Program-made: the position numbers and the translations under genes
Assembly (NCBI GenBank): GCA_964463865.1
Contig: CAYXDX010000085.1
Location: forward strand, 1 to 6,786
Length of the DNA: 6,786 nt
Origin: Ferroglobus sp964463865
GTDB taxonomy: Archaea; Halobacteriota; Archaeoglobi; Archaeoglobales; Archaeoglobaceae
Reading direction: 5' to 3'
In this document: positions 1-5,678 of the stretch, in pieces
Layout: each line of letters opens with the position of its first letter
Position numbering within the stretch: position 1 is the first letter of the stretch
The notes under the pieces: model-generated
Databases searched by the model: none
What the model was told of the DNA's origin: nothing
What the model saw: only the letters and a program-made list of their open reading frames with translations

Positions 1-92
1 AGGGGGGTGAAGAGTCAGAAACTTCAACTCTTTCCCTCCCGAAATTTCTCGTGCTTCTATATTAAGCTCTTTATTTTTAGATAATATTTTGA

Positions 93-165
93 GGAGGTGA
101 AGTTTACGGGTCTCTACCTAACACCTCCAATTCATCCCCGCATTGAAATGCGGAGCTTTCGGAAC
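93..165 (+). mobile_element. Candidate decayed right end of an IS200/IS605 (IS1341-type, tnpB) element
   Basis: Two hairpins lie in tandem. GGAGGTG (93-99) pairs with CACCTCC (122-128), and CCGCAT (138-143) pairs with ATGCGG (148-153) around a TGAA loop. The second stem extends to C136-G155 across one C-A mismatch. The text around it, ATTCATCCCCG before the stem and GCTTTC after it, matches what I recall of the 3' ends of many IS1341/IS605-type tnpB elements, where this region is also the 3' end of the omega RNA. The mismatch and imperfect stem suggest decay. A frame on this strand that is open from the window edge stops at 63-65 and could be the tail of a transposon protein, but its about 20 residues are not recognisable. 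The rest of bases 1-206 shows nothing else I can name. Confidence 0.45.
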
Positions 166-206
166 TTTCTTAGCGACGCTCTGTAAATACGAGCTTATAA
201 TAAAAC

Positions 207-1007
207 CTATCTGCTATCGCTCAGCTTCCCCGTCCTGTATCCTTCGAGGTCGAGAAGGACGGCTTTAAATCCGAGGGATTTCAGCTTGGACACGATTTTT
301 CCCGCGACCTCTCTGTCGAATAGCTTCTCGACCTCGTCCTCTCCGACCTCTATTACGGCTCTTCCGTCAATCTTCCTTACCCTCACCTGCCTGACTTTCG
401 CCACCTCGATCACGTAGTTTTCCGCTTCGTCGACCATTCTAAGCGAGTTCTCGTCGATTGGTGTGTTGAACGGAATTCTCGATGATAAACAAGCGACGCT
501 CGGCTTGTTCCAGAAAGAGTAGCCCTTGGCTTTCGCTATTTCCCTTATCTCTTCCTTCGTGAAGCCGAACATCGCCCAGGGGCTGTATACCTTTTCGAAC
601 TCCGTTACGGCTTTGTAGCCGGGTCTATGTCCCCGAAGCTCGCTCGCGTTCGTCCCCTCGAAGACGGCCTCGTAACCCTCCTCGTTCGCGAGTTCAACGA
701 GGGCAGAGAGCGTCATCCTCTTGCAGTAGTAACACCTGTTCTCGGTGTTCTTCACGAAGTTCTCGTCCTCGAGTTCGTTGAGGTGGTAAAACCTGTGCTT
801 CAGGTTAAGCTCCCTCGCTATTCTCTCCGCGTCTCTCAGCTCTCTCGACGGGGTGGTCGGAGAGACTATCGTTACGGCGAGAGTTTCCGTGAGCTCGTTC
901 GATATTCCGGCGAGCGTCGAGCTGTCAACACCTCCGCTGAACGCGACGATTACGCTGTCGAAACTCGATATGAACCTCTCAAGCTTTTCAAGTTTTGCTC
1001 TTCTCAT
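207..1007 (-). CDS. larE: LarE-type ATP-dependent PP-loop sulfurtransferase
   Basis: The protein is 266 residues from the ATG at 1007, normal for LarE. LarE adenylates a carboxylate of a pyridinium dinucleotide-derived precursor and inserts sulfur to make the nickel-pincer cofactor of lactate racemase-type enzymes; it acts in the cytoplasm. Counting from the ATG, the PP-loop SGGVDSS is at residues 24-30, a CYYC pair at 92-95, EGTN at 117-120, the LarE signature ACLSSRIPF at 172-180 with Cys173, and the family C-terminal GYRTGKLS at 256-263. Three cysteines (92, 95, 173) fit the LarE subgroup thought to hold an iron-sulfur cluster rather than sacrifice one cysteine. A TTG 15 bases upstream (1022) is in frame, but ATG is preferred because a TATA box ends 26 bases before it. 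No larA, larB or larC is in the window, so the true acceptor is uncertain. The gene overlaps the upstream thioredoxin gene by 20 bases. Confidence 0.85.
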   Translation of the reverse strand: MRRAKLEKLERFISSFDSVIVAFSGGVDSSTLAGISNELTETLAVTIVSPTTPSRELRDAERIARELNLKHRFYHLNELEDENFVKNTENRCYYCKRMTLSALVELANEEGYEAVFEGTNASELRGHRPGYKAVTEFEKVYSPWAMFGFTKEEIREIAKAKGYSFWNKPSVACLSSRIPFNTPIDENSLRMVDEAENYVIEVAKVRQVRVRKIDGRAVIEVGEDEVEKLFDREVAGKIVSKLKSLGFKAVLLDLEGYRTGKLSDSR

Positions 1008-1440
1008 AGACGCTGTAAGCAAGGTTCGCCAAGTTTATAAGGTCTCTCATGTACTCCGTGCTGTATCCGATCATCACGAGCTTCCGACCGTTGTAAACTA
1101 TCGGCGTTCCGTTCGGATACAGGAAGTGAAACTCCGGCGTTCCTGTCGCGCCGTACTTCGACGCTAAGTTTCTTTCGTTCACGTAATCAACCCTAACGAT
1201 CACGAACCTGCTTAGCGCTTTCCTCAGCTCTTCGTACTTGGAGTAGTCCTCCTCGAAGATCTTGCAGTAAACACACGTGCTGGAGCGGATGTAGAGCAGT
1301 ATCGGCTTCCCCGTACTCTTCGCGACCTTCAGACCCTCTTCGTAGCTGTAAAATTTCGAAGTGGACGATCCGCTGTTCAGACCGAGGAATACGAGAACAG
1401 CTCCTATTATGATCAGCGCGAGCGCGAGGTTGTATCTCAT
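988..1440 (-). CDS. Membrane-anchored thioredoxin-fold protein (CVYC motif)
   Basis: The protein has 150 residues. Residues about 5-22 form one hydrophobic segment after an N-terminal arginine, so I infer an N-in signal anchor with the rest outside the cell membrane. There is no lipobox. Residues about 28-145 are thioredoxin-like: KPILLYI strand at 45-51, active-site CVYC at 56-59, and the Thr-Pro of the cis-proline loop at 101-102 (GTPEF). It resembles the thioredoxin_7/SoxW-like group of thiol-disulfide proteins, which reduce or oxidise cysteines of exported proteins. The exact partner is not visible. ATG is the first start and has a TATA box 29 bases upstream, so the message is probably leaderless. 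The 3' end overlaps larE, which suggests the two are co-transcribed, although the domain is predicted to sit on the other side of the membrane from LarE. Confidence 0.85.
   Translation of the reverse strand: MRYNLALALIIIGAVLVFLGLNSGSSTSKFYSYEEGLKVAKSTGKPILLYIRSSTCVYCKIFEEDYSKYEELRKALSRFVIVRVDYVNERNLASKYGATGTPEFHFLYPNGTPIVYNGRKLVMIGYSTEYMRDLINLANLAYSVYEKSKT
1033..1042 (-). promoter_or_regulatory. TATA box for larE inside the thioredoxin gene
   Basis: Read on the minus strand, CCTTATAAAC contains a good archaeal TATA element (TTATAAA, 1040-1034). Transcription would begin about 25 bases on, near 1010, just before the ATG at 1007. It would give larE its own near-leaderless transcript and argues against the in-frame TTG at 1022, which would be too close to the box. 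No Shine-Dalgarno site precedes either start. Confidence 0.45.
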
Positions 1441-1460
1441 CGATTTGTCTGGAGCGATTG

Positions 1461-1473
1461 ATAAAATAAAAGG
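1461..1473 (-). promoter_or_regulatory. TATA box for the thioredoxin-like gene
   Basis: On the minus strand, CCTTTTATTTTAT lies 21-33 bases upstream of the ATG at 1440, with an A-rich stretch (GGAAAAA) before it that could serve as BRE. The spacing predicts a start of transcription at or next to the ATG, that is, a leaderless mRNA. Confidence 0.55.
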
Positions 1474-1485
1474 TTTTTCCCGCAG

Positions 1486-1494
1486 ATTTTTTAC
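1486..1494 (+). promoter_or_regulatory. Weak TATA-like box for the SLOG gene
   Basis: ATTTTTTAC lies 23-31 bases before the ATG at 1517, the position expected for a leaderless archaeal promoter. It is T-rich rather than a clear TATA, so confidence is low. The better-looking TTAAATA at 1501-1507 is too close to the ATG to drive a transcript containing it. The whole divergent region is only 76 bases. Confidence 0.3.
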
Positions 1495-1516
1495 GCGCCG
1501 TTAAATACCTTGGAAC

Positions 1517-1969
1517 ATGCCCGTGCAGGTCGGCGTTATCGGGAGCGGAGAGTGCGACGACGTCTGCGAGATAGCGAGGAGGGTCGGCGAGCTTCTCGCT
1601 GAAAGGGGATGCGTGATCATAAACGGCGGGCTTTACGGGGTGATGGAGGCCGTGAGCGAGGGGGCGAAGAGGAAGGGGGGAACGGTGGTGGGGATAATTC
1701 CGAGCAAGCACAAGAGCGACGCGAACAGGTTCTGCGACATAGTAATTGCCACGGACATGGGGCACGCGAGGAACGTCATCATAGTCCACTCGAGCGACGT
1801 ATTGATAGCGATCGGAGGCGGATACGGAACGATATCCGAGATGGCAATCGCTCTGAAGGAGGGTAAGAGGGTCGTGGGGATTAGGAACCCCGTGAAGCTT
1901 CCGGGACTCGTAGAAGCGAGAACTCCGGAAGAGGCTGTCGAACTCGCTTTAGAAAACGTTAATATCTAA
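1517..1969 (+). CDS. SLOG-superfamily (TIGR00725/LDcluster4) Rossmann-fold protein
   Basis: The protein has 150 residues, the usual length of this compact family of Rossmann-fold proteins related to DprA/Smf, LOG phosphoribohydrolases and molybdenum-cofactor carrier proteins. Visible landmarks are an N-terminal beta strand and glycine turn (VGVIGSG, 5-11), NGGLYGVMEAV at 36-46, the MGHARN segment at 81-86, and the family glycine loop GGGYGTISE at 100-108 with a conserved Glu108. Such loops bind a nucleotide or related phosphate ligand. The LOG enzymes use a PGGxGTxxE loop to cleave nucleoside monophosphates; here it is IGGGYGTISE, so cytokinin-type LOG activity should not be assumed. The ligand is unknown. 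ATG at 1517 begins right at the first strand, with no Shine-Dalgarno site. It is followed after 19 bases by the yjbQ-like gene on the same strand. Confidence 0.85.
   Translation: MPVQVGVIGSGECDDVCEIARRVGELLAERGCVIINGGLYGVMEAVSEGAKRKGGTVVGIIPSKHKSDANRFCDIVIATDMGHARNVIIVHSSDVLIAIGGGYGTISEMAIALKEGKRVVGIRNPVKLPGLVEARTPEEAVELALENVNI
1960..1967 (+). promoter_or_regulatory. TATA-like box TAATATCT upstream of yjbQ
   Basis: TAATATCT starts exactly 29 bases before the ATG at 1989, and its last T is the first base of the SLOG stop codon. The identical octamer sits at the identical distance upstream of the PRPP synthetase homologue at 4270. This supports ATG 1989 as the start and a leaderless transcript. 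Confidence 0.45.
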
Positions 1970-1988
1970 AAGATCCGTTGTTTTGAAC

Positions 1989-2399
1989 ATGAAAGTTCTC
2001 GAGTTCGAAGTCGACAGGGACGGTATGGTCGATCTAACTGACGAGATAAGGAAGTTCGTCAGGGAGAGCAACGTCGAGAACGGGGCCGTTCTGGTTTTTT
2101 CCGTCGGATCTACGGGGGCGATCACCACGATAGAATACGAACCCGGGCTTAAGAAGGACTTTCCGGCGATAATGGAGAAGATCGCTCCGTACGGCTACCC
2201 TTACGAGCACCACAAAACGTGGGGAGACGACAACGGTTCCTCCCACGTCAAAGCCTCGATAGTCGGTCCGAGTGTCCTCATACCGTTCAGGAACAAGGAG
2301 CTCATGCTCGGAACCTGGCAGCAGGTGGTTCTGATAAACTTCGACACGAGGAAGAGGAGGAGGAAGGTCGTTCTTCAGATACTCGAGGAGAAGGAATGA
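1989..2399 (+). CDS. yjbQ: YjbQ/UPF0047 family protein, archaeal variant
   Basis: The 136-residue protein matches the UPF0047 (YjbQ) family, small trimeric beta-rich proteins; E. coli YjbQ has been linked to a weak thiamine-phosphate synthase activity, but the physiological role is unsettled. Landmarks are YPYEHH at 70-75, DDNGSSH at 80-86 with His86, VGPSVLIPF at 92-100, and the signature LGTWQ at 107-111. The normal HTS/HTT triad near residue 40 is replaced: the segment reads SVGSTGAITTIEYEPG, with Gly40 where E. coli has His. His74 and His86 are kept. I recall similar GST-type sequences in other archaea, so this is probably a subfamily, not a broken gene. An in-frame TTG lies two codons upstream (1983), but ATG is supported by a TATA-like box at -29. 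Its stop overlaps the start of the DUF2298 gene, which implies translational coupling. Confidence 0.85.
   Translation: MKVLEFEVDRDGMVDLTDEIRKFVRESNVENGAVLVFSVGSTGAITTIEYEPGLKKDFPAIMEKIAPYGYPYEHHKTWGDDNGSSHVKASIVGPSVLIPFRNKELMLGTWQQVVLINFDTRKRRRKVVLQILEEKE
2385..2390 (+). promoter_or_regulatory. Ribosome binding site of the DUF2298 gene
   Basis: GAGGAG lies 5 bases before the ATG at 2396 and 8 before the next ATG at 2399, inside the 3' end of yjbQ. It fixes the start to this double ATG and excludes the in-frame extension back to 2219. Confidence 0.55.
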
Positions 2400-4243
2400 T
2401 GAACTTCGTAATATTCGCCCTGCTCAACCTCTACTTCAACCAGCTTACCAAACCCGTTTACGTTTCGAGGTTCCTCAGCCTCGTTCTGATAGCCTTTACG
2501 TCCTTCGTTCTCGCCCACTTCGTGAGCTTTCAGATTGCCTTCGCGGTGGCGTTCTTTTTGGTCGTCGTCGTCACAGCTCTGAGGATCTACGAGGGCGGTT
2601 TCTACGTGGACTGGAAGAACGACGCGGTCTTCTTCTCTACGTTCTTCTTCTTCCTATTTCTGAGGAGCCTCGTCCCCGAGGCCTACGGGGCGGAGAAGCT
2701 GATGGACTTCGCGTTTCTCAGCTCGACTTTCTACGCGGACAAGTTTCCGCCGCCCGACCCGTTCTTCGCTAGAGGAAGGATAGACTTCTACTACTACTTC
2801 GGATACGTTATAGCCGCGGTGATAACGAAGCTCTCGCTGACAACTCCGGACTACGGCTTCAACATCGCCATGGCCTCGATTCCCGCGTACGCACTCTCGA
2901 TACTCCACGGGATATTCAGAGACTTCGAGGTGAAGGAAAGGGTTCTTGCGATAGTTCCGTTCATCTCCGGGAACGTATACTCGGTTTACGAGTTCTTCAA
3001 AATCCTCGCGAGCGGATCCGTTCCGGGATTCCTTTACTACTGGAACCCGACGAGGATAATTCCGGACTCGACCTACGGATACGTCATAACGGAGTTCCCG
3101 TATTTCAGCTTCATACACGCCGATCTGCACGCGCACGTCGTCGCTTTACCGCTGAAACTGCTGTTTCTCGCGGTCCTCTACCACCACTACAGGAGCGGAA
3201 GGTTCGGTCTGCTGATACCCGTTCTGAACCTCGCGCTTTACGCAACGAACTCCTGGGACGCGCCTGCGTTTCTTCTGCTATCATTTGCCGTCGCGCTGAA
3301 GAGAAGGGGGACGTCGTATATCTACTTCGTGCTTTCGATGGTCTTCATAGCCGCGTACACGTCCACGCTAAACGCGAAAGCTTCCGCGTTCCTGACCTCG
3401 GAGAGGTCGGATGTCTTCGGATTCCTGATGTACTGGGGGTTCATGCTCATCCTTGCTTACGCTTACTTCTACGAGGAGATCAGGATCGCCCCGCACTTTC
3501 TGCTGCTCGCACTGCCGTCCGTCTACGTTCCGGCGTTCCTGTTCCTGCCCCTCGTAGTCTATTCGGCCATGAAGAGGGACTTCGCTTCCTACCTCGTCGT
3601 CACCGCAGCTGTTTTCGTCTTCGCCTGCGAGTTCGCGGCGGTCGACTCGAGGATGAACACGTACTTCAAGTTCTACCTGCTGTCCTGGACGCTACTGAGC
3701 ATTCCCGCGGGAATGTCGATTTCCAGTATTTACAGGTGGAGGAAAGCTGTAGCGTTAATCCTCGCGGCTCTCATGCTGATATACCCGGTGGTTTCTACGC
3801 CGGTCAGACACTACAAAGCCGAGCTCAGCCTCGACGCGACGAAGTTCCTGAAGGACTACAGCGAGGGAGATTACTCAGCGGCTATGTGGCTCAGGAGTGC
3901 GGGCGGAAAGGTAATAATTGAGGCCGCCGGAGACTGCTACACGCTCGGCGGGAGGATGGCAGCGATTTCCGGAAAGCAAACCGTCGTCGCCTGGCAGTGC
4001 CACGAGGTGCAGTGGAGGAAGAACGGAAGGGAGCTCGCGAGGAGGATAAGCGACGTCAGGAAGGTTTACGAGTCCGGTAGCTGCGAAGTAGCGAAGAGAA
4101 TAGCGGAGAAGTACGGAGCCGAATACGTGGTGGTGGGGAAGTTCGAGAGGGAAACGTACGATTTGAAGGAGAACTTCACCTGCCTGGAGCTCGTTTTCGA
4201 ATACAAGGGAACAAAAATTTACAGGGTTGATTCGAAAAAGTAA
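2396..4243 (+). CDS. DUF2298 (Chlor_Arch_YYY) polytopic membrane protein, predicted GT-C-like
   Basis: The protein has 615 residues. The first about 470 are very hydrophobic, with roughly ten or more membrane helices, and the last about 140 form a soluble domain. It carries the family signatures in order: GAEKLMDFAFL at 98-108, PPPDPFF at 118-124, the tyrosine run FYYYFGY at 131-137 that names the family, EFPYFSFIHADLHAHV at 233-248, RMNTYFKFYLLSW at 419-431, and in the tail GGRMAAISG at 518-526 with a GxxQW-like HEVQW at 536-540. The family is known mainly from archaea and Chloroflexi; its fold and acidic/histidine loops suggest a lipid-linked sugar glycosyltransferase of GT-C type, but I know of no proven activity. 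The tail is predicted outside the cell. The ATG at 2396 overlaps the yjbQ stop (ATGA); the following ATG at 2399 is an equally possible start. Confidence 0.88.
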   Translation: MMNFVIFALLNLYFNQLTKPVYVSRFLSLVLIAFTSFVLAHFVSFQIAFAVAFFLVVVVTALRIYEGGFYVDWKNDAVFFSTFFFFLFLRSLVPEAYGAEKLMDFAFLSSTFYADKFPPPDPFFARGRIDFYYYFGYVIAAVITKLSLTTPDYGFNIAMASIPAYALSILHGIFRDFEVKERVLAIVPFISGNVYSVYEFFKILASGSVPGFLYYWNPTRIIPDSTYGYVITEFPYFSFIHADLHAHVVALPLKLLFLAVLYHHYRSGRFGLLIPVLNLALYATNSWDAPAFLLLSFAVALKRRGTSYIYFVLSMVFIAAYTSTLNAKASAFLTSERSDVFGFLMYWGFMLILAYAYFYEEIRIAPHFLLLALPSVYVPAFLFLPLVVYSAMKRDFASYLVVTAAVFVFACEFAAVDSRMNTYFKFYLLSWTLLSIPAGMSISSIYRWRKAVALILAALMLIYPVVSTPVRHYKAELSLDATKFLKDYSEGDYSAAMWLRSAGGKVIIEAAGDCYTLGGRMAAISGKQTVVAWQCHEVQWRKNGRELARRISDVRKVYESGSCEVAKRIAEKYGAEYVVVGKFERETYDLKENFTCLELVFEYKGTKIYRVDSKK

Positions 4244-4248
4244 TATCT
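4241..4248 (+). promoter_or_regulatory. TATA-like box TAATATCT upstream of the PRPP synthetase homologue
   Basis: TAATATCT begins 29 bases before the ATG at 4270, and its first three bases are the stop codon of the DUF2298 gene. It repeats exactly the box and spacing seen before yjbQ. With no Shine-Dalgarno site before 4270, a leaderless transcript is likely. Confidence 0.45.
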
Positions 4249-4269
4249 TATCGCGGGAATTTCCAGCTT

Positions 4270-5109
4270 ATGATTCTCACGTCCGGAAGCAACGGCCTGC
4301 TCGCGGTCAAGCTGTCGAGGGAGTCGGGAGTGCCGTTTCACATCATCGAACTCGACAGGCTCAAATACGGCGAGAAGTACGTTCGCCTGACTTTTGACGT
4401 GAGCGGAGAGGAAGTTTTCCTCGTTAACACGTTCCATCCGAACCCCGACGAGATAATCGTCGAGAACCTCTTCATAGCGGAGACGCTCAGAGAATACGGG
4501 GCCAGGAAGGTCTACGGAATCTTTCCGTACATAGCCTACTCGAAGAAGGGGAAGAAGCTGATAAGAGGCGAGATATCTCCGCTGAAAGTCGTCGCCAAAG
4601 CTTACTCCGGCGCGTTCGACGGGATCTACTCCGTGGACTTCAGCGGCGAGCTCGAAGTCGTGAACCTGACCGCCGCAGATCTAATCGCTGACCACTTCTC
4701 AAATGTGCTGAAGGAAAAGACCGTGGTAATCTCTCCGGACGAGGCCTCTAAGGGCTTGGTGGAGCGAATAGCCGAAAGGCTCGGACTCGAATACGAGCTG
4801 ATGAAGAAAGTTAGGGTGGATGCGGAGAACGTGATAGTTACGTTCAAGAAGCTCGACCTGAGCGGTTACGACGTTCTGCTCGTGGACGATTTAATTTACA
4901 CGGGAAGTTCGATGGTTCAGGCGATAAAGCACGTGAGGAGGAACGGGGCGCGGAGAGTTTACGTCTCGTGCACGCACGCTTTAGCGGACAGAAGAGACCT
5001 GCTGAACATCTACCTTTCCGGCGCTGAAGAGATCGTCGCTACGGACACCGTTCTGAGTCCGGTGAGTAAGCTCAGCGTTTCGAAGATAATATGCGAGGCT
5101 GTGTTTTAG
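4270..5109 (+). CDS. prs: Divergent ribose-phosphate pyrophosphokinase (PRPP synthetase) homologue
   Basis: The 279-residue protein has the two phosphoribosyltransferase-fold halves and length of archaeal PRPP synthetases, which transfer pyrophosphate from ATP to ribose 5-phosphate for nucleotide, histidine and methanopterin synthesis. Seen are the N-terminal TSGSNGLLA at 4-12, KYGEKYVRL at 32-40 (the FxDGE region), the pyrophosphate-loop region ISPDEASKG at 154-162, the Lys/Arg loop MKKVRVD at 178-184, the ribose-phosphate motif VLLVDDLIYTGSS at 202-214, and CTHAL at 234-238. Two ATP/metal-site signatures are altered: ARQD is replaced by YSKKGKK (90-96), and the DPH/DLH histidine by DFS (123-125). 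It may therefore be a paralogue with changed donor use, or with reduced activity, instead of the housekeeping enzyme. The ATG aligns with the usual family start. The stop codon abuts that of the opposing Lrp gene with no gap. Confidence 0.8.
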   Translation: MILTSGSNGLLAVKLSRESGVPFHIIELDRLKYGEKYVRLTFDVSGEEVFLVNTFHPNPDEIIVENLFIAETLREYGARKVYGIFPYIAYSKKGKKLIRGEISPLKVVAKAYSGAFDGIYSVDFSGELEVVNLTAADLIADHFSNVLKEKTVVISPDEASKGLVERIAERLGLEYELMKKVRVDAENVIVTFKKLDLSGYDVLLVDDLIYTGSSMVQAIKHVRRNGARRVYVSCTHALADRRDLLNIYLSGAEEIVATDTVLSPVSKLSVSKIICEAVF

Positions 5110-5532
5110 CTACTTCAACTTCTCGAGAACTATCGCTGGGCAGACCCGCTTGACGCCTTCGATCTTGCCGATGACCTCGGAGATTATCCTCGTCAGCTCG
5201 TCCCCGTCTCTCGCAACGATCTCTGCCATTATCATGTGGTCTCCGCTCGTTATGTAGAGCGACCTTACGAAGTCGTAGTCTTTAAGCTTCGTCGCAACGT
5301 CGAGGAACTTGTCCGGATCAGTGTCCACGCCGGTCAGCGAAAGGACTCCGTAGCCGAGCTTCTCGTAGTCGACTATGGCCGTGTAGCCTTTTATTATCCC
5401 TCTCTCCTCGAGGTTCTTGAGCCTCTTTCTTACGGCGGCTTCGGATATTCCGAGCTCCTTGGCGATCTCCGTCAGGGTGGCTCTCCCGTTCTTCATGAGG
5501 ATCTCTACGATTTTCCTGTCCCTTTCGTCCAT
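5110..5532 (-). CDS. Lrp/AsnC family transcriptional regulator
   Basis: This is a 140-residue regulator of the usual family length. Residues 1-48 form the winged helix-turn-helix: the ATLTEIAKELGIS segment at 18-30 and the recognition helix EAAVRKRLKNLEE at 31-43. A GYTAIVDYEKLGY linker strand follows (49-61). Residues about 62-138 are the RAM effector domain, with the typical TSGDHMIMAEI ligand-loop segment at 95-105. These proteins form dimers to octamers, bind short palindromes, often their own promoter, and respond to amino acids. The effector cannot be read from sequence. The ATG at 5532 has a TATA-like box starting 29 bases upstream. It is transcribed away from the ferritin/rubrerythrin pair and shares their promoter region, so autoregulation and control of that pair are reasonable guesses only. 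Confidence 0.92.
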   Translation of the reverse strand: MDERDRKIVEILMKNGRATLTEIAKELGISEAAVRKRLKNLEERGIIKGYTAIVDYEKLGYGVLSLTGVDTDPDKFLDVATKLKDYDFVRSLYITSGDHMIMAEIVARDGDELTRIISEVIGKIEGVKRVCPAIVLEKLK

Positions 5533-5550
5533 TATAGTTGAGTCGTGAGT

Positions 5551-5561
5551 TTAAAATTTAA
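5551..5561 (-). promoter_or_regulatory. TATA-like box for the Lrp/AsnC gene
   Basis: On the minus strand TTAAATTTTAA starts 29 bases before the ATG at 5532, which predicts a leaderless transcript. The core is a near-palindrome of A and T, so it could also be part of an Lrp-type operator. Confidence 0.5.
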
Positions 5562-5589
5562 GTCTTTTCGTCACCGGAACCGCTTGCTT

Positions 5590-5619
5590 AAACTGGTGGT
5601 TCTTATTTTTAACCAGTTT
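5590..5619. promoter_or_regulatory. Perfect 8-base inverted repeat, candidate operator
   Basis: AAACTGGT (5590-5597) and ACCAGTTT (5612-5619) are perfect inverted copies separated by 14 bases. Their starts are 22 bases apart, about two turns of DNA, so a dimer or tetramer could bind both on one face. The repeat lies about 30 bases upstream of the Lrp-gene TATA box and about 75-90 upstream of the ferritin promoters. A hairpin in RNA is also possible but no transcript is predicted to cover it. Confidence 0.45.
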
Positions 5620-5652
5620 GGTTGCGATTGCGTATTTTTTAAAAAACGCTTC

Positions 5653-5678
5653 GAGCCCAAACCTTCGGAACCGGGCTC
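5653..5678 (+). repeat. GAGCCC/GGGCTC dyad upstream of the ferritin-like gene
   Basis: GAGCCC (5653-5658) pairs perfectly with GGGCTC (5673-5678) around a 14-base loop. AAACC in the loop (5659-5663) could instead pair with GGTTT (5683-5687) just downstream, which allows a competing fold. The dyad ends 17 bases before the nearer TATA box, so a protein binding site is at least as likely as an RNA element. Confidence 0.3.

Noticed and set aside
3..65. Short open frame at the left edge as the tail of tnpB
   Set aside because: The about 20 visible residues contain no TnpB motif, and other frames are also open here, so it is not called as a gene.
141..150. ATTGAAAT-like word reminiscent of archaeal CRISPR repeats
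   Set aside because: It occurs once, inside a hairpin loop, with no regularly spaced copies in the window.
1193..1789. Long minus-strand open frame (about 198 codons)
   Set aside because: It crosses two confidently assigned genes and the promoter region between them, is rich in Arg/His/Pro as expected of an out-of-frame reading, and has no recognisable motif.
1983..1988. TTG start for yjbQ
   Set aside because: ATG at 1989 fits the TATA-like box at -29 and the family N-terminus; the two extra residues have no support.
2219..2395. In-frame upstream extension of the DUF2298 gene
   Set aside because: It overlaps the conserved C-terminal half of yjbQ, has a polar non-family sequence, and lacks a ribosome binding site; GAGGAG and the double ATG at 2396 mark the start.
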